From CAKUIA01 sp044433115 (GTDB lineage Bacteria > Verrucomicrobiota > Verrucomicrobiia > Opitutales > Intestinicryptomonadaceae): a stretch of DNA of 39,090 nt. The notes under the pieces were generated by a model. It ran no database searches. It had not been told where the DNA came from and saw nothing but the letters and a program-made list of their open reading frames with translations. Every line of letters starts with the position of its first letter. The first letter of the stretch is position 1. The stretch is from NCBI GenBank assembly GCA_044433115.1, contig JAWXTY010000022.1, forward strand, positions 1 through 39,090, read 5' to 3'. Both the position numbers and the translations under genes were made by a program. Positions 24,930 to 33,145 of the stretch are shown piece after piece.

Positions 24930-25222
24930 GGTGAGTTCTAAAAATTGGTTTTTTCAAGAAAGCAAAAACTTAGTTTTTGCACTCAGATAAGCTACAATTG
25001 CTCTTTTTAGCCTATTTTTGCTTGAATTTTCTTGTTTTTACGTCAAATAATTGCATTATTATCCTTAAAAAACAAGAAAATTACGCTAAAAATAATGACT
25101 CAAGGCTTATAAAGCCCTTTTCGCCCATTCGCTATCGCTCAGGGTCATTGCTAAAGCAATGCTCCTACGCCCTTGCGGTTGTAGCCTTAAAAATAGCTAA
25201 TTGCCAATTTTTAGAAATCACC
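24930..25222. repeat. MITE-like element, copy B (full-length)
   Basis: The terminal inverted repeats are AGGTGAGTTCTAAAAATTGG (left) and, at the right end read in reverse complement, AGGTGATTTCTAAAAATTGG: 19 of 20 match. Inside are a hairpin GCAAAAACTTAGTTTTTGC and a longer stem in which TTGAATTTTCTTGTTTTT pairs with AAAAACAAGAAAATTACGC. About 50 interior bases are shared with copy C. There is no coding capacity. It fills the 361-bp gap between the divergent hemB and cysS genes. Confidence 0.85.
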
Positions 25223-25268
25223 TTAAGTTAATATTCAAAATAATAATTAAAGTTAAAGCAACAAAATA

Positions 25269-26681
25269 ATGGACTTAAAAATACATAATACACTTAGTAG
25301 AACAAAAGAAGAACTCAAATCTATGGGAGAGGAGTTCAAAATGTATTGTTGTGGACCTACTGTTTATGGACCTGCTCACATAGGCAACTTTAGAACTTTT
25401 GTTGTGCAAGACACTTTGCGTAGAACGCTAGAGGCAATTGCTGTTAAGGTCAATCACGTTAGAAATATTACAGATGTAGACGACAAGACTATAAGGCAAA
25501 GCCAAGCTGAGAATATGTCTCTAAAGGATTTCACTTCAAAGTGGACAGATAAATTTCACATAGATTGCGACAAGCTAAATATGTTGCGTCCTAGCACAGA
25601 GCCTAAGGCAACTGAACATATTAAAGAGCAAATTGATATGGTTTCTACTCTAATAGAGAAGGGACACGCTTATGCTATGCCAGATGGCAGTGTTTATTTT
25701 AAAATTTCAAGCTTTCCTCAATATGGCAAGTTGTCAGGTTTACAAATAGAGGACTTAAACACTCAAAAAGAAAATTCTGCAGGAGCATTAAATGCTGCAG
25801 ATGAGTATGATAGAGATAGCGTTAGCGACTTTGCTCTATGGAAGGGTAAAAAGGCTGAAGATGGCGAAAATGCTTGGCAAAGCCCTTGGGGTGAAGGCAG
25901 ACCTGGTTGGCACATAGAGTGTTCTGCAATGAGCAGACGCTACTTGGGCGATACATTCGACTTGCACGGAGGTGGTGTAGACTTGTGTTTCCCTCACCAC
26001 GAGAACGAAGTTGCACAAAGCGTATGTACTACAGGTAAAGACTTTTATGCAAACTACTGGTTTCACTCAGCACACTTGATGGTAGAATCTAAAAAGATGT
26101 CGAAGAGCTTGGGTAATCTATATACTATGGACGACCTTGAGGGCAAGGGTTATAAGCCTATGCAAATTCGCTTAGCCTTGCTTATGGGGCATTATAGGCA
26201 ACAACTAAACTTCACATTCAAGGGCTTAGACGATGCTAAAAGTGCTTTAAATAAGCTAGATAAGTTTATAGCAAAGGCATTGGAAGCTCTATCTATGAGC
26301 CAAGAGGACTTTGTAGCTATAATCAACGCAAAGGATTTTTCAAATGGTGCTTTCGATGACGCTTTTGAAGCTATGCTCGACGATTTGAATATACCAAAGG
26401 GCTTAGGCAGAGCCTTCACAACTTTTGCAAACAAGGATACTTTTAGCTTAGACGATTTAAAGAGCTTGGCTAGATTTATGTATGCTTTGGGATTAATTCC
26501 TTTTGCAGATAAAGAAGAATGCTCAGAAATTCCTCAAGAAATATTGGACTTAGCAGAAGCAAGATGGCAAGCTAAGAAGAATAAAGATTGGGCAAAGGCT
26601 GACGAAATTCGTAAGGCTCTTCAAGAGAAATCTTGGAATGTCTTGGATAATAAAGATGGATATTCAGTGGAGAAGATTTAG
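25269..26681 (+). CDS. cysS: Cysteinyl-tRNA synthetase
   Basis: A 470-residue class I aminoacyl-tRNA synthetase charging tRNA-Cys. The N-terminal CCGPTVYGPAHIGN holds the Zn ligand Cys28 and the HIGH motif as HIGN (37-40). Further Zn ligands are Cys218 (HIECSAM), His243 and Glu247 (FPHHENE), and the KMSKS motif is intact at 276-280. The C-terminal helical domain ends with KNKDWAKADEIRKALQEKSW, typical of the family. Length is normal. The next gene's ATG follows its TAG directly, so cysS and two small exported proteins form an operon ended by the hairpin at 27538. Confidence 0.97.
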   Translation: MDLKIHNTLSRTKEELKSMGEEFKMYCCGPTVYGPAHIGNFRTFVVQDTLRRTLEAIAVKVNHVRNITDVDDKTIRQSQAENMSLKDFTSKWTDKFHIDCDKLNMLRPSTEPKATEHIKEQIDMVSTLIEKGHAYAMPDGSVYFKISSFPQYGKLSGLQIEDLNTQKENSAGALNAADEYDRDSVSDFALWKGKKAEDGENAWQSPWGEGRPGWHIECSAMSRRYLGDTFDLHGGGVDLCFPHHENEVAQSVCTTGKDFYANYWFHSAHLMVESKKMSKSLGNLYTMDDLEGKGYKPMQIRLALLMGHYRQQLNFTFKGLDDAKSALNKLDKFIAKALEALSMSQEDFVAIINAKDFSNGAFDDAFEAMLDDLNIPKGLGRAFTTFANKDTFSLDDLKSLARFMYALGLIPFADKEECSEIPQEILDLAEARWQAKKNKDWAKADEIRKALQEKSWNVLDNKDGYSVEKI

Positions 26682-27116
26682 ATGAAGAACTTGCTTATAA
26701 TATCTCTAAGTGCCTTGGCTTTTGCTTGTAGTAAAGATGAAGTGCAAGCCACAGAGCCAGTAGAGGCTTGTTGTTCTGCAAATGGCGAATGTACTGCAGC
26801 TGCGAATGCTATGCAAACTATGCAAGGCGAAGTTGCCAGTTTGGATATGAAGAGAAGCCCTTATGACTTTTCTGGCATAATAGATTTTAGGCGTTCAGTC
26901 TTAGTTCAAGCAGATATAGAGGGCTTGGATATGGATAGCGTTGTTGAAGCTGTTGACAATCTCTTGGCAAAGCTCATAGATGAAAATATGCAAGACTTGG
27001 AAAAGTGCGAAACTGAAAGTCAAGCAGACGAGGCTATGATGAAGCTAGTTATGAAAGCTTTTGCAGCAAAAAAGCTCACTGAAATTTTTGATATAAAAGA
27101 AGATATAAAGGAATAA
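26682..27116 (+). CDS. Small lipoprotein-like protein, paralogue of next gene
   Basis: A 144-residue protein with a hydrophobic N-terminus ending ALAFAC; Cys16 is a plausible lipid-attachment site. A Cys-containing linker (VEACCSANGECTAA) leads to a helical domain (about 59-144) starting SPYDFSGIIDFRRSV. The same pattern (YDFS-I--F--SV--Q---EG-D) occurs in the next gene, so the two are tandem paralogues. The arrangement recalls the N-terminal dimerisation helices of FKBP-type peptidyl-prolyl isomerases (FkpA_N), but no isomerase domain follows; this is a tentative comparison. The start codon abuts the cysS stop, and GGAGAAG lies in the last cysS codons. Confidence 0.8.
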   Translation: MKNLLIISLSALAFACSKDEVQATEPVEACCSANGECTAAANAMQTMQGEVASLDMKRSPYDFSGIIDFRRSVLVQADIEGLDMDSVVEAVDNLLAKLIDENMQDLEKCETESQADEAMMKLVMKAFAAKKLTEIFDIKEDIKE

Positions 27117-27117
27117 A

Positions 27118-27501
27118 ATGAAGAAATTATTAATGATATTAGCAATTGGGATTTTCTCAATTAGTGCATTTGGTGCAAAATACGACTTTTCAAATATACT
27201 TAAATTTGGGCAATCTGTAGAAGCCCAGTCTAAGCTAGAAGGTATAGATAATAAAGTCTTTGCAGAGAAGTTTGCAAAGTACGCTGAAGCTCTTGCAAAG
27301 AAAAATGCAGTAGATGTGGCAAATAAAATCCCTGCAGATAAGCGTGGCACTCAAGAAGCGAAAGTTATCGCAGTTCAAGCGACTTTAGAGATGTTCAAAA
27401 AGGAAATGGGAGATAAGTCTCTAAGAGATATTTTGGGACTTAAAGAAGAGCCTAAGCCAGAAGCTAAGCCAGAAGCTAAGCCAGAGCCAAAGCTCAAGTA
27501 G
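27118..27501 (+). CDS. Small exported helical protein with PEAK repeats
   Basis: A 127-residue protein with a signal peptide (1-18, ending SAFGA), a helical domain (about 20-110) starting KYDFSNILKFGQSV, and a Pro/Glu/Ala/Lys tail of three PEAKP/PEPKL-type repeats. It is a paralogue of the preceding gene and, like it, resembles FkpA_N-type helices only weakly. The start lies 1 bp after the previous stop with an AAGGA ribosome site overlapping it. A hairpin terminator follows 36 bp downstream. The function is unknown; a periplasmic binding or chaperone role is possible. Confidence 0.8.
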   Translation: MKKLLMILAIGIFSISAFGAKYDFSNILKFGQSVEAQSKLEGIDNKVFAEKFAKYAEALAKKNAVDVANKIPADKRGTQEAKVIAVQATLEMFKKEMGDKSLRDILGLKEEPKPEAKPEAKPEPKLK

Positions 27502-27537
27502 TTTAGGCTTGATTTCAATTTTTTAGAAACCTATATC

Positions 27538-27569
27538 GCCAAGTCTCGAAGTGGGGCTTGGCTTTTGTT
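27538..27569 (+). terminator. Intrinsic terminator of the cysS operon
   Basis: GCCAAG and CTTGGC pair, extended by G-U and G-C pairs, and are followed by TTTTGTT. The downstream MATE ATG is only 4 bp after the T-tract, so MATE needs its own promoter or read-through. Confidence 0.7.
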
Positions 27570-27572
27570 ATT

Positions 27573-28901
27573 ATGCACAATATTTTAGCCTTTCACTTAA
27601 ACTTAAAGAATATTTTAAAGTTTGTTTTGCCATCTATGCTTATGATGGTGTTTTTGTCGTCTTATGTAATGGTAGATGGCATTTTTATATCGCATTATGT
27701 TGGTGCAAATGGGCTTTCTGCGAGCAATATAGTTTACCCTATATTAAATATATGCTGGGCTATCGCTTTGATGTTGGCAACTGGAGGCTGTGCCTTAGTA
27801 TCTAGGCAAATGGGCGAGGATAAGGCTCAATTAGCGAAAGAGACCTTTTCTGCTATAGTCTATTTTGGGCTGATAATTTCAGTGATTTTGGGGGCTATAT
27901 TTATGTATTTCTTAGAAGATGTCATCTACTTTTTGGGGTCTACAAAGGAATTATATCAATATTGTTGGGACTATGCAGTCGTGGCTATATTGTTTTTCCC
28001 AATGATGATGATGCAGGTTTTCTCTCAGCACTTTTTGATAGCTAGAGGCAGACCAAAATATGCGATGCTTGCCATAATTATAGCAGGAATTGTTAATATG
28101 GTTTTAGACTATGTCTTTATAGGTCTCTTCGATTGGGGCTTAAAGGGGGCAGCTTTTGCAACTGGCATAGGCTTTTCTTGTGTAGGGATTTTTGGTTTAA
28201 TATATTTTACAAAAAACAGGATTGCAACCCTTTACTTTACACGTCCTAACTTGGATTATAAGGCTATAGTCGAGTCGATGACAAATGGTTCATCTGAGAT
28301 GGTAACTCAATTTGCCACAGCCCTTGTTATTTTCTTGTTTAATATAACAATGATGAAGTATGTAGGCTCGCAAGGGGTAGCTGCAATATCTGTAATTTTG
28401 TATCTGCAATTTCTCTTAGCAGCGATATTTTTAGGCTATGCAACAGGGGCTTCACCTTTGTTTTCTTTTAGTTTTGGCAGACAAGATTATACGAGGATAA
28501 AGACATTATTTAGCTATTCTTTGAAAATTTGCATAGTACTAGCTCTTTGTATATTTTCTTTTTGCTGGGTGTTTGAATATTATCTAGTTGGCTTTTTTAT
28601 AAAGGAACAAGAGCTTTTTGATATGACTTTGAGGGGCTTGAGGTTTATGTCTATATCTTTTTTGTTCGCAGGTTTTAATATATTGGCATCGGCACTCTTT
28701 ACTTCGTTATCAAATGGAAAGGTATCTGCATTTTTATCATTTTCAAGAAGCTTTTTATTTCTAGCTCCTGCTATAGTTATTTTGCCAAAGTTTTGGGGCG
28801 AAATTGGGGTATGGTTAGCAATACCAGTTGCAGAATTTACTTTTTTCTTGCTAAGTATGCTTGTCATTTTTGCATATAGGGCTAAATACAAATATTTTTA
28901 A
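27573..28901 (+). CDS. MATE-family multidrug/metabolite efflux transporter
   Basis: A 442-residue polytopic membrane protein with about 12 hydrophobic segments in two related halves. Each half opens with a family-type motif: FVLPSMLMMVFLSSYVMVDG near the start and SEMVTQFATALVIFLFNI in the middle. MATE transporters exchange Na+ or H+ for drugs or metabolites. The ATG at 27573 gives the expected short cytoplasmic start; a TTG five codons earlier (27558) falls inside the terminator stem and is less likely. No ribosome site is visible. The substrate is unknown. It lies between the cysS operon and the EIIA-CLC pair, all on the plus strand. Confidence 0.92.
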   Translation: MHNILAFHLNLKNILKFVLPSMLMMVFLSSYVMVDGIFISHYVGANGLSASNIVYPILNICWAIALMLATGGCALVSRQMGEDKAQLAKETFSAIVYFGLIISVILGAIFMYFLEDVIYFLGSTKELYQYCWDYAVVAILFFPMMMMQVFSQHFLIARGRPKYAMLAIIIAGIVNMVLDYVFIGLFDWGLKGAAFATGIGFSCVGIFGLIYFTKNRIATLYFTRPNLDYKAIVESMTNGSSEMVTQFATALVIFLFNITMMKYVGSQGVAAISVILYLQFLLAAIFLGYATGASPLFSFSFGRQDYTRIKTLFSYSLKICIVLALCIFSFCWVFEYYLVGFFIKEQELFDMTLRGLRFMSISFLFAGFNILASALFTSLSNGKVSAFLSFSRSFLFLAPAIVILPKFWGEIGVWLAIPVAEFTFFLLSMLVIFAYRAKYKYF

Positions 28902-28913
28902 AATCAAAATCGC

Positions 28914-28943
28914 TTGACATTTTAGGCATAAGTGGCTTATATT
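28914..28943 (+). promoter_or_regulatory. Strong promoter for the EIIA-CLC pair, leaderless transcript likely
   Basis: TTGACA (28914-28919), an 18-bp spacer and TATATT (28938-28943) form a near-consensus sigma70 promoter. The expected start site (about 28950) is only about 4 bases before the ATG at 28954, and no ribosome site is present, so the transcript would be leaderless or nearly so. Confidence 0.65.
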
Positions 28944-28953
28944 ATAAATTCTT

Positions 28954-29379
28954 ATGGGTTATATAAAGGCAATAGAGTTAAAAGATTTTGACGACCAGAT
29001 AGAATGTTTAGAGTCTATCTTTAGCTCGCTTGTAGACTCTTTAGAAGAAGCTAAGCTAGAAGAGCTTAAGGAGGCTGTCTATATGAGAGAGGACACTGTT
29101 TCTACTTATCTCGAAGATAATTTGGCAGTCCCCCATGGCAGAGTTGAGGGCTTAGATGATGATTATATCATTGTAGGCATAAATAGAGGTGCTGGCATTG
29201 ATTGGCCTTCTTCTGACAAAAAGGCTAAGGCGATTGTGCTAATAGGTATCGATAAATCTAAAATTTCTCGCTATTTGTTTATACTTCAAAAGTTGATTAA
29301 GTGGTATAAGGCTAATAATTCCGATTTAACTCAGTTGTCTCTTGTTGAGATAGAAAACGAGCTAAACGGCTTAATTTAA
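28954..29379 (+). CDS. PTS EIIA-type (fructose/PtsN-like) protein
   Basis: A 141-residue single-domain protein of the PTS EIIA-2 family. The signature MREDTVSTYLEDNLAVPHGR contains the phosphorylatable His61, and GIDWPSSDKKAKAIVLIGI matches the core strands. A free EIIA without EIIB/EIIC is usually regulatory, as in the nitrogen-related PTS, where it controls ion transport among other things. It precedes a CLC gene by 10 bp, and that pairing suggests it regulates, or is tuned to, ion flux. The phosphoryl donor would be HPr or a similar protein fed by the enzyme I at 4356-6161. It appears to be translated from a leaderless transcript. Confidence 0.88.
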   Translation: MGYIKAIELKDFDDQIECLESIFSSLVDSLEEAKLEELKEAVYMREDTVSTYLEDNLAVPHGRVEGLDDDYIIVGINRGAGIDWPSSDKKAKAIVLIGIDKSKISRYLFILQKLIKWYKANNSDLTQLSLVEIENELNGLI

Positions 29380-29389
29380 GGCATTTGCT

Positions 29390-31126
29390 ATGAAGTTTTT
29401 ATATGGAATAATATTTGAACTAAGGGCAAAACTCAGCTTAAAATCTAAAAATGGGGTATATATTTGTGCCATAATCTTTGGCTTGCTTTCTGCACTAGTT
29501 GCCTTGATATTTTCGCAGGCAGTGCATTTAATTCAATATATCTTGATGGGCGAGACCACGCATTATATCGTGGATACCTTTATGGGAATTAGCCCAGAGC
29601 GTAGGATATTTTCCCTTGTAGTAGGGGGTGTCATTTCTGGCTTAATATTATATTTTGCATACAAAAAAGTAAAGAGTAGGGCAATCCCTTATATGGAGTC
29701 TGTCGCAATTGGCAATGGCTATATTCCCTTTGGAGCTACAATGCTTAGGAGCTTTTCGGCTATAGTATCTATAGCGTCTGGGGCTGCAATAGGTAGGGAA
29801 GGTCCACTTGTGCAAACGGCAGCTCTTGCAGCGTCGAGGCTTGGGCGATTTATGCACTTATCTGTGCCAAGGCTGAGATTGATTATAGCTTGTTCAGCAG
29901 CAGGGGCATTGTCGGCAGTGTTCCACACGCCACTTGCAGGGGGTATATTCGTATGCGAAATCGTAATAGGCACAATGGCACTAGATATACTAGCCCCTAT
30001 ACTAATTTCTAGTTGCGTGAGCTACTTTGCAATATCTTTAATTGCAGACGCTTCGCCTGTATACGAGGCAGCAGACGCTTATGTTACAAATAAATATCTA
30101 CTTTACGTCTTGTTGCTTGCTGTAATTTCTTCAGTGTCAGCAAAGCTTTGGTTAGTTACTCTATCAAAATCGAGGAGCTTGTTGTCTTTAATAAAATTGC
30201 CATTGGCAGTTAAAATTGGCTTTGCTGGTTTGATAGTAGGCTTAATTGCTATCTCATATCCACAAATTGCAGGCAATGGCGACCATCTCATAAAGAGCAT
30301 AGTTGCAAAGGCGATTTCCATCGAGGACATATCTATATTGTTGTGCTTGAAAGTCTTTTCAGTTGCCTTGTTCTTTGCTATGGGAACTATAGGTGGGGTG
30401 CTTACTCCAAGCTTGGCTATAGGAAGTATAGTGGGCTTTCTATTTGCTCATTTATTGATTTATTTTGGCGTTCCTCTAAGTACGGCAGAAATTATTGGCT
30501 TTTCGCTCTTGGGAATGGCGTCGTTTTTTACTACAGCAGCTGCAGCTCCACTAACATCGCTAATTTTGGTTATAGAATTTACTATGGCAGGGCGTATGAT
30601 ATTCCCGCTAATCGTTGGCGTTTTAGTATCTTACGCAATAGCAAAGCTCTTGCACACAGATGGTATGTATAAGGCAGAAACAGGAACGCTAAACAATGCC
30701 TTTGATAAGCCTTTAAAGGACGTACGTCTAATGGATATATTCAGAAGAAGCTCCGACACTGTTTTAGCTGACACGCTCTTTTCTAAAATTGCCCAAAAGT
30801 TTCTAAAGAACCCCGAAGAAGCTATATACGTAGTCTCAAGGCGTAATCAATACATAGGGGCAATCTTGGAAGTTGATATTCTAAGCTTTATTAAGTCTAA
30901 ATACGTCTCAAACAACGTTATTGCAGACGATATTATGCAAAGCAATATACCAACCCTCTTGCCTGAAATGTCGCTGATAGACGCAATTAAGGTATTCACA
31001 GAACATAGGAATTTTAACCTATTGCCTATAGTCGACTCTAATCGAAAGTTCTATGGCACAGTTAGCCGAAGCGATATATTTATGGGCTTTAACGAACTAG
31101 TCCTTCGTGAAAAACTAAACGGTTAA
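29390..31126 (+). CDS. CLC-family chloride channel/transporter with CBS pair
   Basis: A 578-residue membrane protein with a CLC core (about 20-440) and two CBS domains (about 450-575) that may sense nucleotides. The selectivity motifs GYIPFG (about 110-115), GREGP (135-139, with gating Glu137) and GGVLTPSLAIG are present. After PLAGGIFVC comes Glu190-Ile191, where CLC antiporters such as E. coli ClcA have Glu-Glu; by this alignment the proton glutamate (E203 of ClcA) is Ile. In animal channels that position is also hydrophobic, so this protein may be a channel rather than a 2Cl-/H+ antiporter; that is inference. It is co-transcribed with EIIA. Confidence 0.93.
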   Translation: MKFLYGIIFELRAKLSLKSKNGVYICAIIFGLLSALVALIFSQAVHLIQYILMGETTHYIVDTFMGISPERRIFSLVVGGVISGLILYFAYKKVKSRAIPYMESVAIGNGYIPFGATMLRSFSAIVSIASGAAIGREGPLVQTAALAASRLGRFMHLSVPRLRLIIACSAAGALSAVFHTPLAGGIFVCEIVIGTMALDILAPILISSCVSYFAISLIADASPVYEAADAYVTNKYLLYVLLLAVISSVSAKLWLVTLSKSRSLLSLIKLPLAVKIGFAGLIVGLIAISYPQIAGNGDHLIKSIVAKAISIEDISILLCLKVFSVALFFAMGTIGGVLTPSLAIGSIVGFLFAHLLIYFGVPLSTAEIIGFSLLGMASFFTTAAAAPLTSLILVIEFTMAGRMIFPLIVGVLVSYAIAKLLHTDGMYKAETGTLNNAFDKPLKDVRLMDIFRRSSDTVLADTLFSKIAQKFLKNPEEAIYVVSRRNQYIGAILEVDILSFIKSKYVSNNVIADDIMQSNIPTLLPEMSLIDAIKVFTEHRNFNLLPIVDSNRKFYGTVSRSDIFMGFNELVLREKLNG

Positions 31127-31136
31127 ATATAAGGGG

Positions 31137-31233
31137 GCTTCTAAAAATTGGTCTTTAAACAGGAAAGCAAAAACTTTGTTTTTGCACTAAGACAAGCTAC
31201 AATTGCTCTTTTTAGGGGCTAATCTTTAGAAAC
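31137..31233. repeat. MITE-like element, copy C (short form)
   Basis: GCTTCTAAAAATTGG on the left and CTAATCTTTAGAAAC on the right are inverted ends. The interior GCAAAAACTTTGTTTTTGC hairpin and AAGCTACAATTGCTCTTTTTAG (read as two overlapping pieces) match copy B, but the long central stem of B is missing. It fills the space between the convergent CLC and argA genes and could serve as a transcription stop. Confidence 0.75.
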
Positions 31234-31236
31234 TCT

Positions 31237-32526
31237 TTAGGCTAAGTCCAATAAAAGCACTTTTGAATTTCGCTTTGAGGCGTTGTATTTTTCTAGCCTC
31301 TTTGCAGATAGAGTGTCAGGCGAAACTTCCTTGAATTTGCAAATTCGGAAAAATTCTGCACTCCTTGTACTTAGTGCAAATAACTTTGAATATCCCTTTT
31401 GCTTTGCCTTTTTTATTATAAATTCAACTAGAGTCCTTGCAACGCTTTTGCCCCTATAAAATTGTTGCACGTGTAGAGACGCAAGCTCTGCAGAATTGTC
31501 GCCTATATCCAATAAGCACACAAAGGCGATAATACTAGCATCTATTTCGTATACATAATAAAAATCTATATTAGCCTCAATTTCTTCTAGTGAACGCTCC
31601 ACAAGGTTTTCTTCTTTAGAAGATATTTTTGAAATATTGTAAATACTAATTGCGTCAGAAATCGTAGCCCTTCTTATTTTTTGATACTCGTCTGCATAAA
31701 TCATTGTGCCACAACCTACAGTGTCAAAAACCTCTGTTAGCAGGCAGTCATAGCTCATACCATTGAGTATGTGGGCTCTATTTGTCTTGGTGCTTGCCAA
31801 GGCTTGGCTTGCATACTTTAGTTTCGACAACAAGCGTTCGTCTATCTCACCTGCACGCTCTTTAATGATTGCCTGCAAGCTATTAAGCTCTATCGCCACT
31901 GCTTGCTCCTCCTCATTTTCAAGTGCATTAGTTGCCCCTACATATATTAGCTTTGAGGCATTTAGCCCAACTGCAAGCTCGCTCGAAAGCACGTCGGAGT
32001 TCATTCTAAGCATACGACTTTGCCTATCTAGGGCAATGGGAGAGATGATGGGAATTAGCCCCATATCTAAAAAATTCTTAAGAGTTGCAAAGTCAACCCT
32101 ATCAGGTTTGCCTGCATTGAGGTAGTCAACGCCTGCTAAAGTTCCTATTTCAGTAGAGCGTAAAGCGTTTGATATTACACACTTTAGGTCTTGAATAGTG
32201 AGGGCATTTTTTATTTTTTCAGCCAAGCAAGCACTTACTTGAGTCGCTATCTTTAGCGTTTCTTCATCTACAGGCTTTATCCCATAAATATCACTTGGCT
32301 CAATACCTTTTGCTTGGCATATTTGCCTTAGTTGCATTGCAATTCCGTGTACTATAACTATCTTTATACCAAGGTTATAAAGAACTGCAATATCTGTAAT
32401 TAAATTTGCAAAATTATCGCAATCTACCACCGAGCCATCTATAGCTATAACAAAGGTTTGCCCCCTATACATAGGCACATACTCAAGTATAGCTCTTAAA
32501 TCTATAGGCTTTAGTGGAGATTGCAT
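31237..32526 (-). CDS. argA: N-acetylglutamate synthase (ArgA-type, kinase-like plus GNAT)
   Basis: A 429-residue cytoplasmic enzyme for the first step of arginine synthesis, acetyl-CoA plus glutamate to N-acetylglutamate. The N-terminal amino-acid-kinase-like domain (about 1-275) starts with YVPMYRGQTFVIAIDGSV and has IKIVIVHG; the C-terminal GNAT domain (about 285-429) has QKIRRATISDA, ASLHVQQFYRGKSVARTLVE for acetyl-CoA and LFALSTRSAEFF. This two-domain form and its length match bacterial ArgA (about 440). It starts 10 bp after the efp stop. No other arginine gene is in the window. Feedback by arginine is expected from the kinase-like domain but not shown here. Confidence 0.94.
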   Translation of the reverse strand: MQSPLKPIDLRAILEYVPMYRGQTFVIAIDGSVVDCDNFANLITDIAVLYNLGIKIVIVHGIAMQLRQICQAKGIEPSDIYGIKPVDEETLKIATQVSACLAEKIKNALTIQDLKCVISNALRSTEIGTLAGVDYLNAGKPDRVDFATLKNFLDMGLIPIISPIALDRQSRMLRMNSDVLSSELAVGLNASKLIYVGATNALENEEEQAVAIELNSLQAIIKERAGEIDERLLSKLKYASQALASTKTNRAHILNGMSYDCLLTEVFDTVGCGTMIYADEYQKIRRATISDAISIYNISKISSKEENLVERSLEEIEANIDFYYVYEIDASIIAFVCLLDIGDNSAELASLHVQQFYRGKSVARTLVEFIIKKAKQKGYSKLFALSTRSAEFFRICKFKEVSPDTLSAKRLEKYNASKRNSKVLLLDLA

Positions 32527-32536
32527 AATTCTTATA

Positions 32537-33094
32537 CTAAGCTCTGCTTACATAAGTAGCGTCGTCTGTACGTATCTTTAGGACTTCGCCATTTTTGATA
32601 AATAGAGGAACTTGCACTACTATACCTGTTTCTAAAGTTACAGGCTTTGATGGAGATGAAGATGTGTCGCCCTTGATACCATCAGAAGCTTCGATAACTT
32701 TCATTTCTATAGTATTAGGCAATTCCAAAGAAACTGCTTTGTCGTCTACAAACAATATAGCATACATAGCACCTTCAATTAACCACTTAATGTCGTCGCC
32801 TATGATAGACTCTGGCAATAGAGTGTCTTCATAAGTTTCAGTGTCCATAAAGTGATAACCTTCAGTGTCCTTGAAAGAGTACTCTAGGTTTTTGTTGGTA
32901 GTGTGGCAAATTTCTACAGTATCTGTAGAACGGAATTTAGTAGTTGTAGATGAGCCTGTGTCTAGGTTTCTCAATGTAGTTTGCACAAAGCCTGCTTGCC
33001 TACCTTGAGTTCTATGTAGCATATTTAAAACTACGTGTGGTGCTCCATTATAAATGATAACTTTACCTTTTCTTAAGTCAGTTGGTCCTGCCAT
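32537..33094 (-). CDS. efp: Translation elongation factor P, Arg-type
   Basis: A 185-residue EF-P, which relieves ribosome stalling at proline runs. All three beta-barrel domains are present: the KOW-like start LRKGKVIIYNGAPHVVL, the middle SLELPNTIEMKV, and the C-terminal domain ending GEVLKIRTDDATYVSRA. The loop that in E. coli carries Lys34 reads HRTQGRQAGF, which puts Arg32 at the modified position, as in Pseudomonas aeruginosa EF-P, where EarP rhamnosylates it. The use of EarP here is inference; no earP gene is in the window. It lies between pyrD and argA on the same strand. The leader is AT-rich with no clear ribosome site. Confidence 0.96.
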   Translation of the reverse strand: MAGPTDLRKGKVIIYNGAPHVVLNMLHRTQGRQAGFVQTTLRNLDTGSSTTTKFRSTDTVEICHTTNKNLEYSFKDTEGYHFMDTETYEDTLLPESIIGDDIKWLIEGAMYAILFVDDKAVSLELPNTIEMKVIEASDGIKGDTSSSPSKPVTLETGIVVQVPLFIKNGEVLKIRTDDATYVSRA

Positions 33095-33145
33095 TTTTTT
33101 TGTCTTTCTATTTTTCTATTTTATTGTTTAATAATTATCTAAATT

